This document shows positions 4,438 to 11,443 of a stretch of DNA of 11,443 nucleotides, in pieces (the stretch's first letter is position 1; the number at the start of each line of letters is the position of its first letter). The stretch comes from an uncultured bacterium (GTDB taxonomy: Bacteria > Desulfobacterota > Desulfovibrionia > Desulfovibrionales > Desulfovibrionaceae). Below the pieces are notes generated by a model. It ran no database searches. It saw only the letters and a program-made list of their open reading frames with translations, and was not told the origin of the DNA. Both the position numbers and the translations under genes were made by a program. The DNA lies in the NCBI GenBank assembly GCA_905214305.1, contig CAJMLK010000074.1:1-11443 (forward strand), in the 5' to 3' direction.

Positions 4438-5868
4438 ATGCTCCACGTCATTCCCTACACCCCCCGGCCTTTGCAATGGCGCTTTCATGAAGAGCGCACA
4501 CGCTTTTGCGTGCTGCTCTGCCACAGGCGCTTCGGCAAGACCGTGGCTGCGGTTAATGACCTCATCCGCCAGGCCCTTGTTTCGGGCCGGGAAGACTGGC
4601 GGGCGGCGTATGCCGCCCCCTTTCTGGGGCAGGCCAAGGCCGTGGCGTGGGACTATTGCAAGCGTTTTGCCGGTGCTGTGCCGGGCACGCGCTTTCTGGA
4701 AAGCGAGCTGGCGTGCGTTTTGCCCACCGGCGCGCGCATACGCCTGCTGGGAACGGAAAATGCCCAGGCCCTGCGCGGTCTGTATCTGGATGATCTTGTT
4801 CTGGACGAACCGGCCGACATGCCGCGTCAGGTCTGGACACAGATCTTCCGGCCCATGCTGGCAGACCGTCAGGGCCGGGCGCTCTTCTGCGGTACGCCCC
4901 AGGGCACGGACAACCTGCTTTACGACGCGTGGGAACAGGCCGGAGCAGATACCGGCGGCCTGTGGTCGCGCTTTCGCTTTCCTGCCTCACAGACGGGCTA
5001 CCTGCCCGCGCAGGAACTGGCGGCGGCACGGCGGGCCATGGATGAAGCCGAGTATCTGCAGGAATTTGAGTGCTCTTTTGCCGCTGCCGTACGCGGTTCC
5101 TACTATGCGCCCCTGCTGGACGCCGCCGACCGCGAAGGACGCGTATGCCCGGTTCCTCATGCGCCGGAACTGCCCGTTCACACCGCCTGGGATTTGGGCA
5201 TGGATGATGCGACGGCCATCTGGTTTTTTCAGGTGGAGCCGTCAGGCCAGTGGCGCTTTGTGGATTACTACGAGGCATCGGGCGAAGGGCTGGCCCACTA
5301 TGCCCATGTGCTGGCCCGCAAGGCGCGCCCCGCAGGGCAGGTGGCTCTGGAGGACGTTTCCGGCGGCAATGCCGGGCGGGACGAGCGGGCTGCATGGGCC
5401 GGACATGCCGAACAGAACGGGCTGGATGCCTGCACGGACCTCAACGCCACAGGACGCGGCTTTTCCTATGGGCTGCATATTGCCCCGCACGATATCCGCG
5501 TGCGCGAACTGGGTACAGGGCAAAGCCGGTGGGAAAGCGCGGCCCGGCTCGGCATACGCTTTACCCTCGCCCCGGCCCTGAGTCTGGCCGACGGCATTGA
5601 CGCCGTGCGCCGCCATCTGCCCCGCTGCTGGTTTGACGCCCGCTTCTGCGCATCCGGCATCAAGGCTCTGCGTTCCTACAGGCGGCAATGGCGCGCAGGG
5701 CAGCAGTCAGCAGGCTCCGGCCCGCTGCATGACTGGGCCAGCCATGCAGCCGACGCCCTGCGGTATGCAGCCACAGGCTTTCGTCCGCCGCAAGACCCTG
5801 CCGCCGGAAAACGCAGGGCCAAAACACACTACAACGTCTTTGGAGGCACTGATGCGTTTTCGTTATGA
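4438..5868 (+). CDS. Terminase large subunit (packaging ATPase/nuclease)
   Basis: A 476-residue motor protein that pumps DNA into the prohead and cuts it. ATPase domain: Walker A-like CHRRFGKT (28-35, K34), Walker B LVLDEPA (120-126, D123, catalytic E124), and coupling motif FCGTPQG (150-156). Nuclease domain: acidic D252 in TAWDLGMDDA, D276 in RFVDYYEA, and the C-terminal HDWASHAADALRY (431-443) with D432 and D439. The internal APHDIRVRELGTG and PRCWFD segments are typical of this phage family. All expected motifs are present and the length is normal, so the gene appears functional. The start has AAGGA at 4429-4433. The stop overlaps the next start by 17 bases. The gene sits between the candidate small terminase and the portal block, the standard packaging-head order. 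Confidence 0.97.
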   Translation: MLHVIPYTPRPLQWRFHEERTRFCVLLCHRRFGKTVAAVNDLIRQALVSGREDWRAAYAAPFLGQAKAVAWDYCKRFAGAVPGTRFLESELACVLPTGARIRLLGTENAQALRGLYLDDLVLDEPADMPRQVWTQIFRPMLADRQGRALFCGTPQGTDNLLYDAWEQAGADTGGLWSRFRFPASQTGYLPAQELAAARRAMDEAEYLQEFECSFAAAVRGSYYAPLLDAADREGRVCPVPHAPELPVHTAWDLGMDDATAIWFFQVEPSGQWRFVDYYEASGEGLAHYAHVLARKARPAGQVALEDVSGGNAGRDERAAWAGHAEQNGLDACTDLNATGRGFSYGLHIAPHDIRVRELGTGQSRWESAARLGIRFTLAPALSLADGIDAVRRHLPRCWFDARFCASGIKALRSYRRQWRAGQQSAGSGPLHDWASHAADALRYAATGFRPPQDPAAGKRRAKTHYNVFGGTDAFSL

Positions 5869-6826
5869 GCCGTTGACCGGCCCATCCATCCGGGCCTTGC
5901 AGGACGCCATTTTCAAACGGATGCAGGCCGAGGGGCTGCTGGGCTGCGCCATGAGCGCCCTGCCCGCGCCCACGCCCGAAGACTGGCGGCGCATCACCAG
6001 TCCACGCCGGGGTCTGCTGCTCTGCTGCCATGCACCACGGCAGGCAGAAAGGCAAAAAACCTCTGCGCCAGGGGCATGCAGCGATTTTGCGGACGAAAAT
6101 GCCCCCATCCCGTTCATGGTCTGGCCGTCAGCGCCGTCAGGACAGTCGGTCCTGCCCGCGCCGTGGGGCAAATCAGGGCAGCCTGCACGGTCGGGCCAGC
6201 CGGAACAATCGGGCCAGCCGACCGGGGCCGAACCGGCGAGCCGGTCATTGGCTGCCGCCACGCCTGAGCCCCCGCAGCATGAAGACATGCTGGGCTGCGC
6301 CCTGTTCACGCCCCGGCGTGGCAAAATATGGGAATTTGATTTTACGACCTTTCGCGCGGGCGCGCCCTTTGCCGTTCCGCTGGCGCACGGCTGCCTGAGC
6401 TGGGCCTTTGCCCATCTTGACTGCGCCGCCGTCATGGGCCTGTGCCCCGCACCCAACCGCCACGCATGGCGTCTGGCCGAAGCCTGCGGGTTCCAGATTC
6501 TGGGGCGTCTGCCGCAAGCATGTCGGCACGCCCGCAAAAAGCGTCATGTGGACGGCATACTGGTGCTCTGCACGCCGTCCACCCTTGCCAACAGCATAGC
6601 CAAGGAGGCTGTCATGGGTTTTGGAGGAGGTTACAGCGCCCCCAGTGTTCCCGAAATTATCCCCGCGCCCAAGCAGGAGGTGCAGAAGCCCGTTACCGAA
6701 GCCGCCACCGCCGCGCGGCAGGCCCAGAAGGACAAGGCCGCCAAAGCGGCGGGCATTGGCGGTTCAGTGCACACAAGTCCGCTCAGCCGTGCGGAAGACG
6801 CGCGCAAGACATTGCTGGGGCAATAG
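5852..6826 (+). CDS. GNAT-like phage protein fused in frame to a small conserved head-module protein
   Basis: A 324-residue reading frame with three parts. Residues 1-90 have no family I can name. Residues about 92-142 are low-complexity, with a three-copy SGQP repeat. Residues 146-241 resemble the acetyltransferase-like (GNAT) proteins often encoded between terminase and portal in phages: GKIWEFDFTTF, PLAHGCLSWAFAHLD, GLCPAPNRHAWRLAEACGF, KRHVDGILVL. The role of these proteins is unknown; modification of a structural or host protein is possible. Residues 255-324 match a short protein usually encoded on its own, and an internal start at 6614 has its own strong ribosome-binding site. ATG 5852 is chosen because GGAGG at 5842-5846 precedes it by 5 bases. 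The frame is open back to 5597, but that stretch lies over the terminase 3' end. Confidence 0.72.
   Translation: MRFRYEPLTGPSIRALQDAIFKRMQAEGLLGCAMSALPAPTPEDWRRITSPRRGLLLCCHAPRQAERQKTSAPGACSDFADENAPIPFMVWPSAPSGQSVLPAPWGKSGQPARSGQPEQSGQPTGAEPASRSLAAATPEPPQHEDMLGCALFTPRRGKIWEFDFTTFRAGAPFAVPLAHGCLSWAFAHLDCAAVMGLCPAPNRHAWRLAEACGFQILGRLPQACRHARKKRHVDGILVLCTPSTLANSIAKEAVMGFGGGYSAPSVPEIIPAPKQEVQKPVTEAATAARQAQKDKAAKAAGIGGSVHTSPLSRAEDARKTLLGQ
6173..6226 (+). repeat. 18-bp tandem repeat, three copies (SGQPxx)
   Basis: Units begin at 6173, 6191 and 6209 with an 18-bp period. Copies 2 and 3 share TCGGGCCAGCCG exactly; copy 1 is TCAGGGCAGCCT. They encode SGQPAR, SGQPEQ and SGQPTG inside the GNAT-like gene. 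The period is a multiple of 3, so changes in copy number would keep the frame. This is a probable flexible linker. Confidence 0.8.
6614..6826 (+). CDS. Small conserved head-module protein from an internal in-frame start (70 aa)
   Basis: ATG 6614 is preceded by a full AAGGAGG (6602-6608) at a 5-base gap, the best ribosome-binding site in this part of the operon, although it lies inside a longer open frame. The product starts MGFGGGYSAPSVPEI, is Pro/Ala/Lys-rich in the middle and ends EDARKTLLGQ. That pattern (Gly-rich start, K/A-rich middle, terminal 'KTLLG') is what I expect of small separate proteins placed just before the portal gene in related phages; their function is not established. The stop lies 2 bases before the portal start, and the portal has a poor ribosome-binding site of its own, so translation from 6614 may feed portal synthesis. 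Both a long fusion and this short form could be made. Confidence 0.6.
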   Translation: MGFGGGYSAPSVPEIIPAPKQEVQKPVTEAATAARQAQKDKAAKAAGIGGSVHTSPLSRAEDARKTLLGQ

Positions 6827-6828
6827 CC

Positions 6829-8700
6829 ATGACAACAGCACTCAGCGATACCCAAAAACAGACCGCGCGATCTCCGGCCGACAGCGCAGACGATGCGGGC
6901 AACGGCATGCGGGCCGACATCCCTGCTCTGGCCCGCCGCTATCAGGACCTTTTGCGCCGTCGAACGCCCTGGGACACGGCATGGCAGAGCCTTGCCGACC
7001 ATTTTCTGCCCACCCGCTGTCGTCTGCGGCCACAGGGAAGCGGCGCAGAGGAAGGCCCCATGCTCAACAGCGGCCTTGTAGACGCCACGGGCATTCTTGC
7101 CATGCGCACCCTGGCGGCCGGTCTTCAGGGCGGGCTCACCAGTCCGGCCAGACCCTGGTTTCGCCTTGGGCTGGATGATGCCGATCTGGCCCGCAGCCGC
7201 CCCGGGCAGGCGTGGCTGGACGAAGTTGCGGCGCGCATGCGCTCTGTCTTTCACCGCTGCAACTTCTACAACGCCATGCATACGCTCTATGCGGAACTGG
7301 CAACCTTCGGCACGGCCTTTGTCTTTGAACTGGCCGACCCTCGCGACGGCTTCCGCTTCATGCCGCTCTGCGCCGGGGAATATGTACTGGACTGCGATGC
7401 CGCGCGGAGGGTGGACACGGTTTTTCGCCGCTCAAGCATGAGCCTGCGCCAGATTGTGCAGACCTTCGGCCTGTCCGCCCTGCCCGAATCACTGCGCGAG
7501 GCGGCCCGCCGCAATGCGGACGAAAGACGCAGTGTCATTCAGGCTGTGTACCCGCGCGAGGATCGCATACACGGTCTGCTCACGGCCAGCCACATGCCGG
7601 TGGCCTCTGTTTACTGGCTTGAAGGACGGGATGGCGGCGAACACGCCCTGCGCGAGTCCGGCTTCAGGCATTTTCCGGGATTCGGGCCGCGCTGGGACGT
7701 GGCCGGCAATGATGTGTACGGGCGTTCACCCGCCATGGACGCCCTGCCGGACTGCCGCATGCTGCAACAGATGGGCATCACCACGCTCAAGGCCATCCAC
7801 AAGGCCGTGGACCCGCCCATGAGCGTCTCCGCGGGCCTGCGCTCCGTGGGGCTGGATCTCACCCCCGGCGGCATCAACTATGTGGACAGCGCACCGGGGC
7901 AAAGTCCGCAGGCGGCCACGCCGCTGCTTCAGGTCAATCCGGACCTTTCCACGGCGCGGCGGGCCATGGAATCCGTGCAGAACCAGATCCGTTCCGGACT
8001 CTACAATGATCTTTTCAAGCTCATTCTTGAAGGCCGCAGCGGCGTCACGGCCAGCGAAATCGCCGCACGGGAAGAGGAAAAGCTGGTGCTCATCGGCCCT
8101 GTGCTCGAACGGTTGCACGATGAGCTTTTTATTCCGCTCATGGACCGCACTTTCGAATGCATGCGCGAACTGGACATGCTGCCGCCGTGCCCGCCGGAAC
8201 TGTCCGGCCGCCGCCTCAAGGTGGAATTCGTCTCATTGCTGGCCCAGGCGCAGAAACTGGTGGGCGTCAGTGCGGCGGACCAATACCTCGCCCTGACCCT
8301 GCGGGCCTCCGCCGCATGGCCCGAAGCTCTGGACACCCTCAACGTGGATCATCTGCTTGACAATTATGCCGACAGCCTCGGCCTGCCCGTCAGCATCACA
8401 CGCCCCCCTGAAGAACGGGAGCAGATGCGGGCCGCCAGAGCCGAGGCCGCACGCGGGGCAGCCCTGACCGACAGCCTGAAACAGGGAGTGGATCTGGTGC
8501 AGCAACTGGCGAAAAGCCCTCTTTCCGGGCCAGACGGCCGCCAGATCAACGTGCTGGACGGCATTGCGGGTCTCATTGCCCGCATGACCGAAAAAACAGA
8601 CGGGGCGGAACTGCCGCGCGAAACACGCGCTGACGGCAACCTTCAGCTGAACGCCCCTGCCCCCCGGAATCCCGAAGCGCACACGCAGGAGACAGACTGA
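6829..8700 (+). CDS. Portal protein (head-to-tail connecting protein family)
   Basis: A 623-residue protein of the 'bacteriophage head to tail connecting protein' family (PF12236). It forms the dodecameric ring at one capsid vertex through which DNA enters and leaves and onto which the tail is built. Typical segments are ALARRYQDLLRRRTPWDTAW (about residues 31-50), LAAGLQGGLTSPARPWFRLG (about 94-113), ELATFGTAFVFE, VYWLEGRDGG, PGGINYVDSAPG, and the crown-side helices around ERLHDELFIPLMDRTFECM. The length is normal and no break is seen. The start is 2 bases after the previous stop with only a weak GGGG upstream, suggesting translational coupling; a later ATG at 6907 has no better site. The stop overlaps the next gene (TGATG). 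Confidence 0.94.
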   Translation: MTTALSDTQKQTARSPADSADDAGNGMRADIPALARRYQDLLRRRTPWDTAWQSLADHFLPTRCRLRPQGSGAEEGPMLNSGLVDATGILAMRTLAAGLQGGLTSPARPWFRLGLDDADLARSRPGQAWLDEVAARMRSVFHRCNFYNAMHTLYAELATFGTAFVFELADPRDGFRFMPLCAGEYVLDCDAARRVDTVFRRSSMSLRQIVQTFGLSALPESLREAARRNADERRSVIQAVYPREDRIHGLLTASHMPVASVYWLEGRDGGEHALRESGFRHFPGFGPRWDVAGNDVYGRSPAMDALPDCRMLQQMGITTLKAIHKAVDPPMSVSAGLRSVGLDLTPGGINYVDSAPGQSPQAATPLLQVNPDLSTARRAMESVQNQIRSGLYNDLFKLILEGRSGVTASEIAAREEEKLVLIGPVLERLHDELFIPLMDRTFECMRELDMLPPCPPELSGRRLKVEFVSLLAQAQKLVGVSAADQYLALTLRASAAWPEALDTLNVDHLLDNYADSLGLPVSITRPPEEREQMRAARAEAARGAALTDSLKQGVDLVQQLAKSPLSGPDGRQINVLDGIAGLIARMTEKTDGAELPRETRADGNLQLNAPAPRNPEAHTQETD

Positions 8701-9044
8701 TGGACATTTTTGCGCCGTATGAACAGGCGCAGGCACAGGAAAACACGGCCCGGCAGCACGCCAGGGAGACACAGGCGCACCTGCATGCCGCAATCAACGG
8801 GCTTATGGCCCAAAAACAGGGGAGGTTTTTCCTGCGCTGGCTCATGCACAGCTGCCAGTGCTTCAGCGCCCAGAATCTGGCTGCGCAGAACAGTGCCCAG
8901 TCCGCCGCGCATGACGCTGCACACCTCGGCTTTGCCGAGGGCCGCCGCTATGTGGGCATGAGCGTGCTGCGCCTTGTGCAGCACGCCGACCCGCAAAATC
9001 TACCGCAACTTTTTCAGATCAGGGAGGACGAAGATGCATTCTGA
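8700..9044 (+). CDS. Bbp19-like phage protein
   Basis: A 114-residue protein resembling the family named after BPP-1 Bbp19, encoded next to the portal gene in BPP-1-like and related short-tailed phages. The supporting pattern is GRFFLRWLMHSCQCFSAQ (residues about 41-58), then a polar linker, then AHLGFAEGRRYVGMSVLRLV (about 79-98). The N-terminal 35 residues are charged, Gln/Ala-rich and helical. Its exact role is unknown to me; its fixed place between portal and scaffold suggests a head or connector accessory part. The start overlaps the portal stop by one base, with AGGAGA upstream. Its end overlaps the scaffold start by 11 bases. Confidence 0.78.
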   Translation: MDIFAPYEQAQAQENTARQHARETQAHLHAAINGLMAQKQGRFFLRWLMHSCQCFSAQNLAAQNSAQSAAHDAAHLGFAEGRRYVGMSVLRLVQHADPQNLPQLFQIREDEDAF

Positions 9045-9687
9045 GTTTTTTAATGCGCCTGCTGTGCCTGCTGCACCTGCCGGGCTTGACGCACACGGCG
9101 TACCGGCCGCACCCGGCGTACCCGGCGCAGCCGCCGGGCCGGGAACCCCTGCCTCCGGCATGACCGCAGCGCCGTCCTATCTGGGAGCCGCCAGCGGCCA
9201 CGGCAGCCATGCAGGCACAAGCCTGCCGCCTCATGCGCCCGCCTCTACCGGCAGTACCCGCCCTGACGGCATGGCGGGGCAGGCCGACGTCACGGGCGCC
9301 GGGCAAACGGAGCAGCACTCTGCCCGGCAGGATGCGGAGCGGCAGCTTGAACAGCGCCTGCTGCAACACGAAGCCGAACGCCGCGAACAATGGCAGGGGC
9401 AGGTCAGCCAGTGGCGGCAGGAAGTGGCGCAGGACCCCCATCTTGGCGGTGACAACATGGCCGCCAGCGTGGCCCGTGCCCAGCTTGCCCTTGACCGCTT
9501 TGATCAGGGCAAGCACATCGGCCGCCTGCTGGAAGATAGCGGCTACGGCAATCATCCGGATGTACTGCGGTTTTTCAACCGCGTGGCTGACGCCCTTATG
9601 GAAGACAGCCTCGTACGCGGCGAACCGGGCGGCGGCATGCCCCCCCTCGAAGAACGCATGTACGCGGGCTGGTCATCCAGAAAGTAG
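9034..9687 (+). CDS. Head scaffolding-type protein
   Basis: A 217-residue protein. Residues 1-90 are very rich in Pro, Ala and Gly (VPAAPGVPGAAAGPG and similar) and probably disordered. Residues 95-133 form a charged helical, probably coiled-coil segment (DAERQLEQRLLQHEAERREQ). Residues 131-192 carry a pattern I associate with scaffolds of short-tailed phages: VAQDPHLGGD, LALDRFD, LLEDSGYGNHPDVLRFF, ALMEDSLV. Such proteins guide capsid assembly and leave, or are cut, before DNA fills the head. The position directly before the major capsid gene supports this. The start ATG 9034 has GGGAGG at 9022-9027. No protease motif is visible. The Pro/Ala N-terminus is the most divergent part. Confidence 0.75.
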   Translation: MHSEFFNAPAVPAAPAGLDAHGVPAAPGVPGAAAGPGTPASGMTAAPSYLGAASGHGSHAGTSLPPHAPASTGSTRPDGMAGQADVTGAGQTEQHSARQDAERQLEQRLLQHEAERREQWQGQVSQWRQEVAQDPHLGGDNMAASVARAQLALDRFDQGKHIGRLLEDSGYGNHPDVLRFFNRVADALMEDSLVRGEPGGGMPPLEERMYAGWSSRK

Positions 9688-9827
9688 GCAGGCCCGCCGC
9701 GTCATCCCCAACCGCGCCCGGACTGCTCCCTGCCCATTCAAACGGTCGCAGCGTGCTGTCCGGCCATGTTCCGGCACTTTTGCTGTCTTTTACTTCGCAC
9801 GTTCACCTTTCTACATACGAGGCGATT

Positions 9828-10817
9828 ATGTCCAACTCCATGGGTCTTGTGGTTTCTCTGGCGGAAATGGAACAGTTTTATCGTGGCGACAAGGCGGGAC
9901 AGATCATCGAACTGATGAACAAGACCAATGACATCATGGATGACGTGCTCTGGATGGAGTCCAACCAGAGCGACGGGCATCTTACCCGCATCCGCACGGG
10001 CCTGCCCGAAGTCTACTGGCGCAGGCTCTATCAGGGCACGCCGCCTTCCAAATCGCAGTGGGGGCAGGTCAAGGAGGGCTGCGGCATCCTCGAAGCCATC
10101 ATGGAGCTTGACGTGGAGGAGCTGCGCCTCTACGGCAGCCGCGACAGGGCCTTCCGCATGAGCGAGGGCGTGGCCTTTGCCGAGGCCATGCGCCAGAAAG
10201 TGGCCGCCACCCTGTTTTACGGCAACAGCAATATCAATCCCGATGAATTCAACGGCCTTGCCATGCGCTATCCCGCGCAGGACGCCAAAAACGTCATGGA
10301 TGCCGGCGGTCGTGAAGAAGGGGCCTGCACGTCCCTGTGGCTTGTGTCGTGGGGGGCGCAGGCCGTGCACGGCATCTATCCCAAGGACAGCACCGGCGGC
10401 CTCTCCCACGAAGACCTCAGCACCTATATGACCCAGGACCCCGACGGCCGCAAATATCAGGTAGTGGGCGACAAGTACAACTGGCGCTGCGGCCTTGCCG
10501 TGCGCGACTGGCGCGCGGTGGTGCGCGTTGCCAACCTGCCGCTGGCTGCCCTTGGCAAGCGCAAGGGACAGAGCGGATTTGTGGATCTGCAAAAGCTGAC
10601 CATCGAGGCCAAGAACCGCATGCCGCAGCACCTGCGTCAGAAGGCCGTGTGGTACGCCAACGCCGACGTGCTCACCGCCCTTGAACTCCAGAATTCCGAT
10701 GCGGGCAACGTGCAGCTGCAGTATGACGAATTCTTTGATGCCAAGGCCGTTCCCGTGCTGCATGGCCGTCCTGTGCGCCAGTGCGATGCCGTGCTGGGCA
10801 ACGAAAACGTGGTGTAG
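9828..10817 (+). CDS. Major capsid protein, BPP-1 Bbp17-like
   Basis: A 329-residue capsid protein of the type found in BPP-1 (Bbp17), which has a permuted HK97 fold and forms the icosahedral shell. Recognisable segments are LPEVYWRRLYQGTPPSKSQW (around residues 58-77), GILEAIMELD, LYGSRDRAFRMSEGVAFAEA (around 102-121), LFYGNSNINPDEFNGLAMRY, GGREEGACTSLWLVSWG, HGIYPKDSTGG and DWRAVVRVANL. The ATG at 9828 has GAGG at 9819-9822. An upstream ATG at 9753 is in frame but would add 25 residues with no such site. The gene stands apart from its neighbours (140 and 110 bases), unlike the rest of the operon, as suits a highly expressed protein whose dosage is set separately. Confidence 0.9.
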   Translation: MSNSMGLVVSLAEMEQFYRGDKAGQIIELMNKTNDIMDDVLWMESNQSDGHLTRIRTGLPEVYWRRLYQGTPPSKSQWGQVKEGCGILEAIMELDVEELRLYGSRDRAFRMSEGVAFAEAMRQKVAATLFYGNSNINPDEFNGLAMRYPAQDAKNVMDAGGREEGACTSLWLVSWGAQAVHGIYPKDSTGGLSHEDLSTYMTQDPDGRKYQVVGDKYNWRCGLAVRDWRAVVRVANLPLAALGKRKGQSGFVDLQKLTIEAKNRMPQHLRQKAVWYANADVLTALELQNSDAGNVQLQYDEFFDAKAVPVLHGRPVRQCDAVLGNENVV

Positions 10818-10836
10818 AGCCGTATTGCGAACACCG

Positions 10837-10881
10837 GGACAGGCCGCGTCTGTCCTGCCTCACGCACGGCCCGCCGGGCCG
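10837..10881 (+). promoter_or_regulatory. Two hairpins between capsid and cement genes
   Basis: GGACAG (10837-10842) pairs with CTGTCC (10850-10855) over a 7-base loop. CGGCCC (10867-10872) pairs with GGGCCG (10876-10881) over 3 bases. There is no T run, so neither is a canonical terminator. They may stabilise or process the capsid mRNA, or partly attenuate reading into the cement gene. Confidence 0.4.
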
Positions 10882-10927
10882 AACATCCGTTACCGGGTGC
10901 ATGACCATTCTTCCACAAGGAGCACAC

Positions 10928-11374
10928 ATGGCTATCATTGACCGCAATTCCATTCTTTTTGAAGGCCCCCTTACCGCCAATACCACAGGTCCCGCCGTGG
11001 CCCTCAACGCTCTCAAGCTTCCCGGCCGCATGGAGCCCATGCCCCTGCGCCTGTCCGTGACCGAAAATTTCAGAACCGATGAAGTGCAGGGCATCACCAT
11101 CGGGCTTGAGGAGTCCGATAGCGCCAATGGCCCCTGGACTGCCGTGCCCGGAGCCTCCGTGAGCGTCACCCACTCGGCTGAAACCCCTGCCCTCACCGCC
11201 GGGGCGCGGCCCTACCACCGCTTTTTGCCCCAGGGCGTGCGCAAAAGCTGGCTGCGCCTGACCCTCGGCATCACGCCCATGAGTGGCAAGAGCGCAAGCC
11301 AGGGGCGCATCTTCGCGGCTCTTACCCGCGAAGAAGACCTGCCTTACGAAGCCGCCCTCATGGCAGGCCGCTAG
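10928..11374 (+). CDS. Capsid cement/decoration protein, Bbp16-like
   Basis: A 148-residue protein that appears beta-rich, with MAIIDRNSILFEGPLTANTT at the start, repeated short strands (MPLRLSVTENF, QGITIGLEESD, SWLRLTLGITP) and a short Arg/Glu end. In BPP-1 the gene next to the major capsid gene encodes Bbp16, a jellyroll cement protein that clamps capsomers together. Position, size and strand pattern fit that assignment. The ATG at 10928 has AAGGAG at 10917-10922 with a 5-base gap, one of the best ribosome-binding sites in the window, consistent with high expression. It is the last gene in the window; a large palindrome begins 18 bases after its stop. Another small head decoration protein remains possible. 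Confidence 0.78.
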   Translation: MAIIDRNSILFEGPLTANTTGPAVALNALKLPGRMEPMPLRLSVTENFRTDEVQGITIGLEESDSANGPWTAVPGASVSVTHSAETPALTAGARPYHRFLPQGVRKSWLRLTLGITPMSGKSASQGRIFAALTREEDLPYEAALMAGR

Positions 11375-11392
11375 AGCGCTTGAACCCTTTTT

Positions 11393-11434
11393 TGTGGGGG
11401 AGGGACCCTTTTGCAAAAGGGTCCCTCCCCCACA
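11393..11434. repeat. Perfect 42-base palindrome after the cement gene
   Basis: Positions 11393-11413 and 11414-11434 are exact reverse complements: 21-base arms with no spacer, centred on TTTTGCAAAA and flanked by GGGTCCC and GGGGG/CCCCC blocks. A run of six T (11388-11393) lies before it on the + strand and none after it, so it lacks the usual 3' U tract of an intrinsic terminator, though such a stem could still slow or end transcription. I recall similar G/C-run palindromes as dispersed intergenic repeats in Desulfovibrio-type genomes; I cannot verify this here. Confidence 0.8.
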
Positions 11435-11443
11435 CCCCCACCC

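Noticed and set aside
5597..5851. Upstream extension of the GNAT-like frame
   Set aside because: It overlaps the conserved C-terminal terminase coding region; GGAGG at 5842-5846 fixes the start at 5852.
9738..10763. Long minus-strand open frame (341 aa) opposite the major capsid gene
   Set aside because: His/Gly/Ala-rich with no family pattern, and it sits entirely against a clear capsid gene.

Overview
The window is high-GC DNA holding part of a tailed-phage-type element: a prophage, prophage remnant or phage-derived particle cluster. The head genes match, in kind and order, the head module of Bordetella phage BPP-1 and related short-tailed phages. The host is probably a Desulfovibrio-like deltaproteobacterium. 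That is inference from general sequence character and from remembered similarity of the two edge palindromes to repeats in such genomes; no host gene is present to prove it.

Layout. Positions 1-202 hold no recognisable gene, only a perfect 11-bp-arm palindrome (26-52). A leftward gene (203-880) encodes a CI/LexA-like self-cleaving repressor. It faces an AT-rich switch region (881-1203) with several perfect inverted repeats and one possible rightward promoter. To the right lie a short unrecognised early gene (1204-1479) and a Mor-family transcription activator (1466-2089), closed by a strong intrinsic terminator (2153-2178). A 170-bp leader follows with two dyad-symmetric elements (2201-2221, 2240-2268), the best candidates for activator binding in front of the late genes.

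The late region runs to the window end, all on the + strand: GH108 endolysin (2350), three-TM-type holin (3033), DUF2730-like membrane/coiled-coil protein (3482), a small protein in the usual small-terminase slot (3901), large terminase (4438), a GNAT-like protein fused in frame to a small conserved head-module protein (5852, internal start 6614), portal (6829), Bbp19-like protein (8700), scaffold (9034), major capsid protein (9828) and Bbp16-like cement protein (10928). A perfect 42-base palindrome (11393-11434) follows the cement gene. Tight overlaps, three of them TGATG, show translational coupling.

How it would work: the repressor holds the switch off. Inactivation, plausibly by RecA-stimulated self-cleavage, allows expression of the early gene and Mor-like activator. 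The activator would then open the late operon for head assembly, packaging and lysis. No integrase, transposase, replication or tail gene is in the window. Either these lie outside it, or the element is a compact, possibly domesticated particle-producing cluster (gene-transfer-agent-like, satellite-like or defective prophage). The window alone cannot decide this.
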